Shown here in pieces: positions 10,372 through 21,328 of a stretch of DNA of 64,000 nucleotides. The stretch is from assembly GCA_013399855.1 (NCBI GenBank), contig VXAY01001316.1, forward strand, positions 96,077-160,076, read 5' to 3'. Under the pieces are notes generated by a model that saw only the letters and a program-made list of their open reading frames with translations, searched no databases and was not told the origin of the DNA. The position numbers and the translations under genes are program-made. The first letter of the stretch is position 1; every line of letters begins with the position of its first letter. Source of the DNA: Oxyruncus cristatus (lineage: Eukaryota > Chordata > Aves > Passeriformes > Cotingidae).

Positions 10372-11660
10372 ACACCAGGATCACACCGGGATCAAGGACA
10401 CCCACCCTCTCCCAGGCTTCCTCAGGGTCTGGAATGCAGAGGTTCCTCTCCCAGCACCGGCTCATCCACCTGGGCAGCACCAAATCCTCCTCCCTGAAGT
10501 GACCCTGCTCCTCCCCCCGCTGTCCAGGGCTGGGAATTTCCCTGCCATGTAAAAGCTCTGAAAAACGGTTGCAGAGCACAGGGCGACACCTTGTCCCGTC
10601 GAGGCAAAGTTCCATAGAGTGAGGAGCCGGAGCGCCGCCTCCCTGCCAGCAACGCAGGTGAGCAGCTGGAGGTGGCTCTGCAGCAGGAGCTCCGCGGGAT
10701 GCCGCAGGCACAGCACCCACACATCCCCTGCAGATGTCCTGCTCAGCTGCCTCTGGGAACAGGGACTGCCCTCAACCAGCCGGAGGGGAAGAGTGGCCCG
10801 GGCCAGAAGGGATCAGAGAGCACGTACAGCCCTGCAAACATTGCTAAGTGCCCTTCTTACTCCTCCTGCTCCTGCTGGGGCTCTGAAGAGGAGCCCAGCC
10901 CGTTTCAAGGGGTCCCTGGAGGATCCACCCCCATCAAGAGCTTTCCACAGTCGCTCTTCTGGACCCAGGCTGCTCCCAAGAGGTCCTTTATTTGGGTGTC
11001 ATCTCCTGGTTTGTGCCACCTGCTTCAGGCAGCAGCTGTTGGAGCAGGGATTGGAGCAGGGATTGAGTGATGCAGCACCTTGGCTTTCCCCAGGGGATGT
11101 GGGGATAAAGCAGAACACCACATGTCCATGGAAACTGGTATTTGCTGAAAGAGAAGGGAGGTACCTTTCAGCACTGAAGCTTTGCCGGCCTCTTAGAGCA
11201 ACCAGATCACTTCCCAGACTGTGTCCTGTCCCAAAAATCACACTGCTCCCTTTGGGCCTGCTGGGAAGCACCTTCAGGCACTGAGAGTTGGTAGAGCCAA
11301 AGGTAACTGTGGGTTCCCAGCCCAGTGGCAGCACAGGGGTGGTCCCAGAGCTCAGGATGGTGTTTGCAGCAGGGAAGCTCAGCGTGGGCCTGCCTTGGTG
11401 CCACGGGGATGCTCCTCTGGGAAGGGGGGGCAGATCCTTGGCATTCAGCCCCCATGGCCGTGGGCTGCACAGCCTCTTATCCCAGCTATGGGATCCACCC
11501 ACTGCCTTTAATGATTCACATCACTCTCTTGTATCACTTAACCCTTCCTATGGCATGTGCTCAGAGTTTCCCCAATCCGCTACTTAATCCTATTCCTGAG
11601 GCCTCCTTTCCATCAGTGCTCTGGCTGGGAAGGGAACTGCTCCAGGAGCATGAACTAGGG
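10372..11660. other. Single-copy sequence, no gene seen
   Basis: GC-rich, with a short tandem of GATCACACC near 10370-10392 and several CpGs around 10575-10700. A splice-donor-like CAGGTGAGC occurs at 10652 but no exon could be supported around it. Confidence 0.5.
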
Positions 11661-11759
11661 GGCATGGTGGGACTGTTGGGGTGTCTGTGCAGGGCCAGGA
11701 GTTGGACTCGATGATCCTTGTGGGTCCCTTCCAGCTCAGGATATTCTGTGATTCTATAA
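11661..11759 (+). mobile_element. CR1 LINE extreme 3' end with tail
   Basis: Contains GTTGGGGTGTCTGTGCAGGG, CCAGGAGTTGGACTCGATGA, TCCTTGTGGGTCCCTTCCAG and CTCAGGATATTCTGTGATTC, which is the complete canonical end of this CR1 branch. Severely 5'-truncated. Confidence 0.95.
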
Positions 11760-11965
11760 ACGGGGGTGTTTGGGCTGTGGAATGGGAACAAATGTATGGA
11801 CACTGGTTTCATATCCCTGAATTCTTCTCCCGACTTGCTCTGGCAAAGCACATTGGCACCATTGTCTCTGCAGCTCCTCTTCCTCCTCTGGCTCTCTTTG
11901 GGGGTTTCACAGGCCATGTGCTGGTAAGTGGGATTTGTCCACACCCATCCAAGGAGCTCGAGGTT

Positions 11966-12328
11966 CCACAGAGAAAAGGAGGCTCAGGGGGAAACTTCTG
12001 GCTCTGAACTCCCTGACAGGAGGGGGGGTCCACGGGGGTCGGGCTCTGCTCCCAGGGAACAAGGGACAGGACAGGGGGAAACGGCCTCAGCTGTGCCAGG
12101 GGAGGGGCAGGTTGGGTATTATGGAAAATTCCTTCATGGAAAGGCTTGTCAAGCACTGGAAGGGGCTGCCCAGGGCAGCAGTGGAGTCACCATTCCCAGA
12201 GGGATTTACCAGCCATGTGGATGTGGGCCTTGGGGACATGGTTAGTGGTGGCCTTGGCAGTGGTGGTGGATGGTTGGATTCAACAATCTCAGAGGGCTTT
12301 TCCAACCCAAGGAATTCCATGATTGTAG
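11966..12328 (+). mobile_element. CR1 LINE 3' fragment
   Basis: About 360 bp of sense CR1 3' UTR: GAGAAAAGGAGGCTCAGGGG, GCTCCCAGGGAACAAG, GCTGTGCCAGGGGAGG, AAAGGCTTGTCAAGCACTGG, GGATGTGGGCCTTGGGGACA and TTTTCCAACCCAAGGAATTC. It belongs to the same branch as 18881-19486. Confidence 0.94.
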
Positions 12329-13721
12329 GTACTGAGCTTTGGCTGCCTGTGCTTTTGGAGTCCTTTCCCCAGGCAGTCTGTGTGCTCTGGCACCAGAAAG
12401 CAAACAAGAGGAGCCCAGTCCGTTTTGGTTTTTTTTTTTAAATCACATTTTTTAGCTTATCTCATACCTGCTTGGCACCTGAACTGTGGTATTTCACTGC
12501 CTGGCTTCGGCAATAATGGGAATATCCAACATTTCTGTGTCAGAGGGATGTGAATCTTCTGTGGGAAATCTCTCAGCATTCCAGTTCCTCTGGGTTTCAG
12601 TGGTGTCTGTGTTCCCCAGGGTCCAAGAACTGCAAGATGAGCCAATGTGGGTGTCCCAGCACACGCAGAGAGCGCCCAGGGCACACAGGAGCTGCCTCAA
12701 GGGATCTCTGAAGGATCAGTTCATCCATGTTCAGCATCTCTGGGGAAAACGATCCTGCTCTGGAAGCTGCTGGACCAGGCCCCGTTCCAGGACTGAGCCA
12801 CAACAGGCCCTGGGAGGAGCAGGGAAGGGAAGAGCCCAGATTAGTTCCAACTGCCTGCTGGGGCAGGTTAGGCTGGGTTTAGACCAGACTCACCGGGAGC
12901 TCCCTGACTCCTCCCTTGCCAGCCCTCCCCTGCAGGTTCTGTTGGCTGTCCTGCCCACCCTTCCCACGCACAGGCGGCAAATCCCGGTTCCTCCCCAAGG
13001 TTTGGAGCCCCAGGGATGATGTCTGGGGTTGGCAGTGACCAGGGAGTGAGGAGCAGCAGCACAAGGCTCATGGGACATGGGGACGTTGGTGTTGAGCCTT
13101 AGTGGGTGTGTGACACCCATCCCACACTCCAGGAGTGCCATCCTGGCAAACCAGGCCCTGGCAATCCTTCAGGATGCCAGGAACACGTAGGAAAGCTCGA
13201 GGAGAGGGTTTCCAGGATTCAGGAATGCATGATTTGGCTTGGTGGGTCATTTCTCTTCCCACAGGCTTCAGCACTTTTTATAGGCTTGAGCTTTCCCCCT
13301 GCTCCAAGAGTCAGGAAAAATGATCCCCTCCACCACTTGCTTGCAATTGGAATGAGAAACATGGGACAGTGGGGAAAATATTGACCTTTTGCAATTCCAA
13401 GTAGACAGAAAAGGCAGAATTAATGAACAGGGTGATTTTAAAGAGGGAGCCCATAACAGGAGACAATTAAAACAGTCCCTCTCAGTCATGCTCACAACAT
13501 CTGGCACAGGTGGAAGAGATTCATCTTATAAAGGAGGAGGGGAAAAAAAACAGGAAAGAAAAGCCAGTGGCACATTTGTTTCCAAACAGCTTCAGCCTTT
13601 GATGTGCACGATGAGCTGGGAGAAAAGAGGGAGCCAAGCCCTCCTAACCCCAACTTTCTGCAAAACCCCAGCACCCACGTGCCTTTGAAAGGCCTGCAAA
13701 GACTGTTTGCCCAGGGATTTT
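12329..13721. other. Single-copy sequence, no gene seen
   Basis: Contains an 11-T tract at 12429-12439 followed by a short AT-rich patch. The rest is GC-rich. No repeat family, exon or RNA gene recognised. Confidence 0.5.
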
Positions 13722-13829
13722 AGTCCCTGGAAGTGTTCAAGGCCAGGATGGATGGAGATTGGAGCAACCTGGGATAGTGGGAGGTGTCAGCGGTGGAAAG
13801 AAATGGGCTTTATGGTCCCTTCCCAGACA
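13722..13829 (+). mobile_element. CR1 LINE 3' fragment, degraded
   Basis: Recognised from TCCCTGGAAGTGTTCAAGGC, CAACCTGGGATAGTGG and GGCTTTATGGTCCCTTCC. The terminal box and octamer tail are damaged. Confidence 0.78.
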
Positions 13830-14189
13830 AAAACACTTGGCCATTTGTAGCAGTCTAATGAAGGGAATGGATCCAGCAGTGCCCCTCTTTTCCAGGCTCC
13901 CATTCCCACTTTGCTGCCATGACTTCGGGAGCGTGGAGCCGTGTGATGGGCCAGGTTGCCATGGAGACTGCTGGGATGGCAGCGAGAAATCACAGCGAGG
14001 TCACGAGGGGCCTTGGGAGTGGGAACACCAAAATAAAGTGGTATTTGGGTGGAAGTCAGAAAATCCATGAGGAAATCCCTGCGTTCCTCAAGCACTGAGG
14101 TGTCCCTGGGACAGGGAGGGGGACATTGCAGGATGACATGTCACACTGACTGTGTCTTGTGGAGCACTTCGGGCACAGGGGTGGCCCTG
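13830..14189. other. Single-copy sequence, no gene seen
   Basis: Nothing recognised between two CR1 fragments. Confidence 0.5.
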
Positions 14190-14352
14190 GTTGCCCAGGG
14201 AAGTGTCCAGGTGGCGGAGTCACCATTCCTGGAGGGATTTAAAAGCCACGTGGATGTGGCATTTGGAGACATGGGGCAGTGGTGGCCTTACATGGTTGGA
14301 CTCAATGATCTTAGAGGGCTTTTCCAACCCCAGTGATTCCAGGATTCTATGG
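14190..14352 (+). mobile_element. CR1 LINE 3' fragment with tail
   Basis: Contains TTGCCCAGGGAAGTGTCCAG, GGAGTCACCATTCCTGGAGG, GATTTAAAAGCCACGTGGAT, GACTCAATGATCTTAGAGGG and the degraded tail GATTCCAGGATTCTATGG. Confidence 0.93.
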
Positions 14353-14471
14353 CTGGGTTGTACGAGGCCAACTCAGCTGGAGACTGGCCGATGGGGGTTG
14401 TAAAAACCTTACTAGAGCTCATCACTCTTCTCTCCCATCGTTCCTTCCACCTTTCTCTTTGGACAAGCCTT

Positions 14472-14620
14472 TCTCCATCCCTGGAAGTGGCCAAGGCCAG
14501 GTTGGACAGGGCTTGGAGACACCTGGGATAGTGGAAGGTTCCCTGCCCATGGCATGGGTAAAACGAGATGATCTCTTTAAGGTCCCTTCCAACATAAACC
14601 ATTCCATGATTCCATGATTC
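14472..14620 (+). mobile_element. CR1 LINE 3' fragment with tail
   Basis: Contains ATCCCTGGAAGTGGCCAAGG, CCAGGTTGGACAGGGCTTGG, GGTCCCTTCCAACATAAACC and the tail ATTCCATGATTCCATGATTC. It belongs to a different 3' branch from the copy 120 bp upstream, so the two are independent insertions in the same orientation. Confidence 0.94.
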
Positions 14621-14659
14621 AAGGACCTCCCTGCCAGCTGGAATTTGGGAGAGAAGAGT

Positions 14660-14735
14660 AGAGGAAGGGAGGGGAGGGGAGAAGAGGGGAAGGGAGAGGA
14701 GGGGAGGGAAGGGGAGGGGAGGGGAGGAGAAGGAA
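14660..14735 (+). repeat. 76-nt uninterrupted purine run
   Basis: Every base from 14660 to 14735 is A or G, mostly GGGGA and GGGA units. The plus strand has many runs of three or four G, so G-quadruplex or triplex (H-DNA) structures are possible. It starts about 40 bp after the end of the CR1 at 14472-14620. Confidence 0.95.
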
Positions 14736-14743
14736 TCCTTCAC

Positions 14744-15134
14744 AACTGGAAGGGGCTGTGAAACAGAGAAATGAATGTCATACCTTTTATACCTTTTCCC
14801 CCCCGTCCTCATGAAAATCAAATGCACCATCTCTTCTTCCCCTTCCATCTCCCAGAACCAATAGCCCATCCTGACAGATCAGGAATGCAAATCCAATAAA
14901 GTTGGATCTGCCTTTGTTACAAGGAGCTGGAATGGGCTGCTCTGCAGAAAAACCCAAATAAGAAACCACTAAAACATGATGCAGCTGGGGGAGTGTAAAC
15001 CTGGCGTGGGGTCCCCACCAAGGTGTGGGGGCAGGGTGTGGGAGCTGGGCAAGGGGAGCTCCCTGGGCAGCTCCAGGGGGCTTTTTTAAGCTTGCTGGTG
15101 ATTTTTCAAAGCAAACACGCAGTGGAGGGGGGGG
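14744..15134. other. Single-copy sequence, no gene seen
   Basis: Nothing recognised. Composition changes from moderate to GC-rich at 15000-15090. Confidence 0.5.
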
Positions 15135-15430
15135 CAGATTACTGTCATGTATTAATATTTAGCAGCTGAATAGGGAAAACTGAAGTGTTTTCATGACAGC
15201 TACAAGATCTCACTCCTTTTTGTGTTAATTGTGTCTGATTTAAAAGCTCACACAAAGCAAATAAAGCAAAGCAGAAACCTCAAAATATTTTGCTTAGAAA
15301 ACATTGACACAAGAACAAGTTGTTTGTTGTTTTGGTTTTTTTTTTTTCCCCTTTCAAGGAACTGTGCCAGAAAAAGCCAATTCCATTAACGTGGATCTGA
15401 AGGAGGTGATGTGAGTGAGCGTTAACAAAG
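15135..15430. promoter_or_regulatory. AT-rich island, possible conserved non-coding element
   Basis: An AT-rich block in GC-rich surroundings with dense homeobox-type words (TATTAATATT, GTTAATTG, AACATTGAC) plus a 12-T tract at 15336-15347. No open frame of note. That such islands are enhancers is inference from composition and motif density only. Confidence 0.2.
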
Positions 15431-16029
15431 GCTGCGGTAGTGAAAGCATTCCCTATTTGCTCCCAGGCCCCAGCCCCGGGATTCCTGAGGATGCAGAGTC
15501 GGAGCTTAGGTTAAAAATCAAAAAGCTTTTGGTTAAACCCCACACAATCAGGTTTTCCTGGTGCTGGAAATCCAGGCAATGAAATAATCCTGCTGTGACC
15601 CCCGGGAGAGCTGAGCTCTCCCGCCGGCACTGGGCTCGTGTCCTTGGGGTGCTGGGGGTCTCCTCCCTTCTCCTTTCTCAGTTCCCTTCTCTCCCTCTGG
15701 ATGCACCCTAGGAGCACGCTCACCACCTGCTCTGTAATTGCTTTCAGGAGTTTCCCTGTTCCCCTGGGGCCGTCTTGTGACCCGGGAAAAATTCCCGCCC
15801 TTCCTCCTGCCTTTGCTCAGAGGCATCAGAGCAGCTCGAAAGCAGGAGCAGCCCAAGCCTCCCTCCTTGCTCCCCAGGGAGCTGTGGAGCTGCGTCCAAC
15901 CTGGGGAGAAACCCCTTCCCAAGGACTGTGTTCAACAGAAGCTTTGGAAGCGGGAGAGCAGGACTCGGGTGCTGAGGAGCCCGGGAAGAGCAGTTTGCTT
16001 CCTTGGGAGGAATCGATCTGCAAAGGTGG
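15431..16029. other. Single-copy GC-rich sequence
   Basis: A plus-strand frame open from 15638 to 16282 (214 codons) crosses this stretch. It shows no domain, is rich in Ser, Pro, Ala and Gly as GC-rich DNA translates, and overlaps an equally open minus-strand frame, so I do not call it a gene. Confidence 0.5.
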
Positions 16030-16200
16030 TGATGCCGCGTTTGAAATGCGTCCCGCTGTTCCCGGCGCTTCAGTCACCTCGCTCTCTCTCACCGCTGCCG
16101 TCGTCGTTCCAGCATCAAAGGACCGCGGCCCTGCCCCGCTGAGCAGTCCCTGCCCCGCTATCCCGGGTAATCCCAGCCCCACGCTCCACCCCGGGAGGCT
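16030..16200. promoter_or_regulatory. Small CpG cluster
   Basis: I count roughly 18 CpG in about 170 bp, close to what base composition predicts, whereas most of the window is strongly CpG-depleted. It could be a small CpG island, an unmethylated regulatory site, or a GC-rich patch. No TATA box, Inr or downstream exon could be supported. Confidence 0.25.
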
Positions 16201-16345
16201 GGGGCAGGTCTGGCTCCTCAGGAGAGGAGCTGGATTTGGGCGCCCCAAGCTGGATTTGGGTGTTGGTCCCATCACAGGTTGAGAACTGGGTCTGTGACAG
16301 GGGACACCAAGATGGCAACGGGGTGGTGGGACACGTTCTCCATGG

Positions 16346-16611
16346 GGACCAGGGACAGGGCCCAGGGAAGGGCTGGAGCTGTGTCAGGGCAGGGGCAGGT
16401 TGGATCTCAGGACAAGGTTCTTCCCCCAGAGGCTGGTTGGGCACTGACCAGGCTCCCCAGGGCAGTGGGCACAGCCCCAAGGCTGCCAGAGCTCCAGGAG
16501 GGTTGGGATGATCCTCTGGGGCACAGGGGGGGACTCTTGGGGATGTTCCTGTGCAGGGCTGAGGGTTGGACTGGATGGTCCTTGTGGGTCCCTCCCAGCT
16601 CCTGATAGGAA
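16346..16611 (+). mobile_element. CR1 LINE 3' fragment
   Basis: Contains GGGCTGGAGCTGTGTCAGGG, CAGGTTGGATCTCAGGACAA, GGTTCTTCCCCCAGAGGCTG, GGGCACAGCCCCAAGGCTGC, AGCTCCAGGAGGGTTGGGAT and GGTCCTTGTGGGTCCCTCCC. The same branch is found at 25247-25570 (minus), 31902-32152 (minus) and 45690-46478 (plus). Confidence 0.95.
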
Positions 16612-17919
16612 TGGAGCTTGGACAGCCCTGAGGGTTGGGTTGTCCCCCTTCTTACACCCGTGGTGGTTGTTCCTGTTGGTTTGTTGGTTTGTCCCGTTGC
16701 CTGTCCTTCCCAACTCCGTGTTGCTCAGCACATACCGTGGCTTTGAGTGGAATTCCATGGCCCCAGAGCCCTCTAGAGCAGCCTCTGCTCAGGACAAGGA
16801 CGTGCAGCAGCACAGCAAACCCAGCCCTGCCTCAGCAGGACGCACCGGGGGGAATTGGCAACCAAATCACGTCTGGCAGTGACAGTATCGGCTCCTTGGG
16901 CGTGACGTGGTTTCTTCTCCCTCCCCCCGAGGCTCCAGCTCAACGTGTGCTCTTGAGGAGGCTTTAGAGCTCATCTGTGCTATTGTCCCAGGAAGCCTGG
17001 AAAAGGTTAAACCAACCCAATTGCTGAGTCTTTGGAATAAAAGCAGAGTCTCTCCTGGCGGGGGATTCACTGAACAAAAGGCCTTCAGCACTCGGCTTGA
17101 TTTCAGCAGCTTTTCCCAGGGGATTCAGAGGGGTGACCCTGCATCCGAATTCCCACAGGAAGCAAACTGAAGCCCCTGGAGATGAAGTGAGTGTCCCTGG
17201 AGTCTCTCTCTCTCAGGTTCCCACCTCCCGCCTGCATGAGGCGACTGAAGAGCTGGGGCAGCACAGGGACCCCCTGGCTCGGCTCTCATCTGCCAACCCC
17301 GCCCTGAGCTGAATCAACAGGGCCACCAGAACATCTGGCTCGTTCCGGGGCATTTCCCCTCTGGAGATGCCATTCCATCAGCAAAATATGGGATGGAAAA
17401 CTTCGCCTTGTGGGTCTGGGTTGATCCTTTCAGCCTCCACGCTGGGAATGGTTCCATGCCCTGGGTGGGAAATGTGCTCCCTCACAGTTTCTTCTCTTTC
17501 CTGTTTGCATAATTAAGAGGAATTACAGAGTATTTGGCCTGCTTGGAGTATTTACATCATAAGCCTCATGATATTTGTTTTTCCTAAGTCTTCCCAGCCA
17601 TCCCCCCTCCCAAGCCAACCAAGCAAGAGGGAATTCCATTTGGAAGCGTTTCCAGCCAATGCCAAGGCCCAGAGCAGGAGCACGGATGTCGTCAGAGATG
17701 CTCTTCCCCTCTCTGTGAATAACTGTGCATCCTCTGGGGCTCCAAAGGTAGAAAATGAGGTAGAACACAGCATTCCTGGGGCTGGGAACACCTGCAGCAG
17801 ACCTTGGCCTTGAGAGCTGGGAGAGCAATAATCCCCTGTCTGAATCAATGCCTGAGTTGTCTGGGACAAGGACAGCATGGGGACCTTGATCCCAGCCCTG
17901 GTGTTGCCATCATCAAAAA
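16612..17919. other. Single-copy sequence, no gene seen
   Basis: GC-rich DNA falling to AT-richer composition at 17500-17600. No repeat or coding signature recognised. Confidence 0.5.
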
Positions 17920-18360
17920 AATAAATAAAAAATATGGCTTTTAATCCTCTTAATTGGTTGCATTACTGACACTCTCTGGCGCTGGCTGGGGAATGAGAAA
18001 ATCTATAAACCACTCTGGTTTGTCCATCCCAGCCTGCGCCTGAGATCGTGTTGTCATTCAGGGCAGGGAGAGGAGAAAACACCTGAACACTCAGCAGAAA
18101 AAGAAAAGTGCCCTGCCCTCCCCACCAGCCCTGCACTGGGAAACTGGTCCCACTGGAGCAGTTGCAATTTGTAGCACCCTGAAACCACTTACAGTGAAAT
18201 ACATCAAGGGTCTAATGAGGGAGGATGGACTTTTTTTTTTATGCTTTGCCTTTGGAGGAGCCTAATTCTCTTCCCTAAACCTTTGCCAATGACAGACACT
18301 CTCATAAAGCATTTTTATTGGATTTTAGAACAATTTAATTAGCGGCTGCGGCCGTGATGC
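17920..18360. promoter_or_regulatory. AT-rich islands, possible conserved non-coding element
   Basis: Two AT-rich patches. The first (17920-18010) has TTTTAATCCTCTTAATTGG, combining an OTX/PITX-like TAATCC with TAATTG. The second (18180-18350) has TTTTATTGG and ACAATTTAATTAGC, a SOX-like site beside TAATTA, followed by a CpG-rich edge. Enhancer function is inferred. Confidence 0.22.
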
Positions 18361-18880
18361 TGCGGAAAGGGTGTCTCTGGGGACAGCAACACAGAAGTGG
18401 CGGCAGCGCTCGACGGGCACGGGCTGGAGGGGCAGGACAGGGAAAAGGGAGAGGGCAGAAGGACATGGGGGAGAACAGAGCTTGGTCGTATCTCTTCTGA
18501 GGGCTGGGAAGAAGGCAGGAGTGCCAACATGTCCACCTGCCTCCTCTATGCCCCCTTGAGGGGCTTTGCAGGGTGGGCACAGCCCTGAGAGGTCCAATCC
18601 CATCTGGGTTCGCTCGTGGCTCGAAACGGGGACTTTGGAGCAAACCAGGACATTCCCCTGGGGGCAGCAGGAGTGTGTCCAAAAGGCCAAGGGCTCTACA
18701 GGTCCAACTGTGTTCCCCCTTCACCCCTCGCCACGGCAGAGCGGCCTCGAACCACGATGGGCCAGACTCTGATAGGAATGGAGCTTGGTCATGGAGGCAT
18801 GGAGCATGCTGCCCCACCACCGCCTGTGAGGAGCAGAGCTCAGGTTCCCAAGCCCTGTCCGGATGTTTGGAGCAAGTTCG
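18361..18880. other. GC-rich sequence, no gene seen
   Basis: Contains the second copy of an exact 20-bp word (18769-18788) also found at 16602-16621. The 330-codon minus-strand frame 18335-19327, the longest of the window, covers this stretch but half of it is antisense CR1. Confidence 0.5.
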
Positions 18881-19486
18881 AGCTGGGTGTGCCCAGGTGG
18901 CCCAGAAGGCCAAGGGCACCTCACTCGTCCCAGCCCTGGTGTGGCAGCAGGACCATCCGTGGGCAGTGCCCATCGCTGTGCTGGCACTGCTGAGGCACCT
19001 CCATCCTGGGGGCAGTTCTGGGCTCCCCAGGAGAAGAAAGACATGGAGGGGCTGGAGCGGGTGCAGGGAAGGGAACGGAGCTGGGAAGGGGCTGGAGCAG
19101 CAGGAGCAGCTGAGGGAGCTGGGGGGGCTCAACCTGGAGAAAAGGAGGCTCGGGGGGGACCTTCTGGCTCTGCAACTCCCTGACAGGAGGGGGGAGCCAG
19201 GGGGGGGGTCGGGCTCTGCTCCCAGGGAACAAGGGACAGGAGGAGAGGGAACGGCCTCAGGCTGTGCCAGGGGAGGTTTGGGTTGGATATCAGGGAAAAT
19301 TCCTTCATGGAAAGGCTTGTCAAGCATTGGTACAGCTGCCTAGGGCAGGGTGGAGTCCCCATCCGTGGAGGGATTTAAAAGTTGTGCGGATGTGGCACTT
19401 GGGGACATGGCCTTGGTGGCCTTGGCAGTGCTGGGGGATGGCTGATGATCTCTGAGGCCTTCTCCAACCTCAACAACTCTGTTATT
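18881..19486 (+). mobile_element. CR1 LINE, about 600 bp of the 3' region
   Basis: Begins at GTGTGCCCAGGTGGCCCAGA, which matches the end of the CR1 ORF2 region, and continues through GACATGGAGGGGCTGGAGCG, GAGAAAAGGAGGCTCGGG, AACAAGGGACAGGAGG, AAAGGCTTGTCAAGCATTGG and a degraded terminal box (CTTCTCCAACCTCAACAACT). Frameshifts and losses are frequent; the element is dead. Confidence 0.93.
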
Positions 19487-21328
19487 CTCCACCATGGACA
19501 CCAAATCCAGAGTTGAGCCCCTCCAGCCCACACACGAACCCCCTGCTCGCTCCCAGCCCCCCACAGCGACGCACGGCGGGGCCGAGGGGAGCAGGAACGT
19601 GCTGCCCTGGGCCTCCCAGCTCGTTTGTTGAGTCAATCCCAGTGATTTGCAGGAGCAGGGAGGCACAGGGAGTCGAGGTGGCTGCTCCAGGCACAGGCAA
19701 TATGTTTCTGAGCGTGGATTCCAGTGGATACCGGGGCTGTCTGCTTTGTGTCAGAGCACGGCCCCGGCACTCCACTCCTTTTATATGGTGGAGGGACGTG
19801 CTGGGTGAGGCTTCGAGGGCCCACCAAGCCACACACCAAACTCCTGGGGCCCAGCAGCCACATCTGGGCCAGACTGGGGGGCTCGGCCCCAAAACTGCCT
19901 GAGCACCACCCCAAAAGGCAGGAGATGGGAAGCAGGACAGGAAAGAAGAGGAGAAAACACCAGCGGGAGGTCATGTATGAGGGAAGGGCTGATGGAGAGC
20001 AGCCAAGCTGAGGGATTCCAGCCAGCTTCCTGCCACGGGATTCGGAGGAATTCTGCAGTTTCACGGCAGAAATAGGTGCCCTGCAGCCCAAATCTTCCGC
20101 TCCTCCCAGGGAACTCACTGGGAACTGGGAACTAACTCCCTGGGAACTGACCTTTCTCTGGAACAAAGCCCAGTTTTCAACTAGATTTTGCTGTAAAAAC
20201 AGGTTTTCAGCAAGGAAAAGAAAAAAGTCTCCCGACAGGTCATGAGCAAGGGAGGGAATGCTTTGCTTGTGGCAGAGTTATGCTTAATTTTATGCAGTTT
20301 ATTAACACAGCCTCTATTCCAGGCATAGGGACCATTCTCACAGACCTGCTGCAACCCTGCATGTGCAGGTTTTCCTGCCTGGCTTTGAGGGAGTTCCAAA
20401 GAACCCCCAAAAGCTTTTCTTCTGAGTTCAAGTGAGCGTGAGCAGACCCTGTTGCTGAGCTTTGGGCTGCTTTTCATGCTCCATCACACCTAAATCCCCC
20501 ACTGCAGCGCTCAGGGCAGGTTTTCCTTGGATTCAGCCTTGTTTTTCTTCGGGAATGTGACACCAGCACAGACTGCAAACCCATCAGTGGGTGGTTTGGA
20601 CCCAGCTGCAGAACCCTGGGCTACCTCTGGGCTAAGCTGGGCTGCTGGACTCAGCACGTTTCAGCCTTGTCAGCTGGTTTTCGGAGGCAGGTTCATCCTT
20701 CTGCCATTCCACCCACCTCTCTGACATGGCTCATGGGTTGCAGATCTGTTCCCCCCACTCCAGGAGGAGCCCCATGTTTTAACTGTCTTACAATAGCAGG
20801 AGATTCCTCTCAGGAGCACACAAAGGTAATTTCCCCCTGCACAGTGAATTTGTGCAAAAGGGAGGGGGAGAAGCACCAAACGCTTTCACTTTTCCAGTAA
20901 AGAGGGGGTGAAAAATTATTCCACAGCAGCAAATCTGTCCCTGTGGGTATCCTCTTTGATGTGCAAAGGAAAGGAATGTTTTAGCTGATCTCAATATTTT
21001 TAATTCTCTTGCTGATTTCAAAGCCCTCTTTAGCATGAGCTACCCAAGGCTCGGCGATTCCCCTGTAAAAGCAGTTTTGTTACTGTCTCCCTGAACCCCA
21101 GCTCGCCTCCCATTTCCTCACATCACTTTTATTATGTCTTCCTTCAGCTGGGAACGAACAATGAGCTTTATTAGAAGCAAAGGTGAGAAATGCAATAAGA
21201 AAAACTCCTCCTGGGCCAGGTAGAGGCAGAGCCCAGCTGGGCAAGCAACAGCTCCTCTGCAAGGAACGCTGGGGTTCTCTCATCTGGAATCAGCTGCAGG
21301 ATCTCTCCACCAGCACAACTTTTATGCA
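19487..21328. other. Single-copy sequence, no gene seen
   Basis: About 1.8 kb without recognisable repeats. AT-richer patches occur at 20170-20320 and 20900-21200. Near 20105-20150 the word GGGAACT recurs several times. No exon supported. Confidence 0.5.

Noticed and set aside
10529..10654. Possible exon ending at CAGGTGAGC
   Set aside because: The upstream acceptor is plausible, but two of three frames are closed, the open one is short, and no protein is recognised.
15638..16282. 214-codon plus-strand frame across the CpG cluster
   Set aside because: Openness follows from GC content. An overlapping 149-codon minus-strand frame is also open, residues are low-complexity, and no start context or splice pattern supports a gene.
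18335..19327. 330-codon minus-strand open frame, the longest in the window
   Set aside because: About half of it is the antisense of the CR1 at 18881-19486 and the rest is GC-rich DNA that is open on both strands. It is rich in Pro, Ser and Leu with no domain, and no splice or promoter support.
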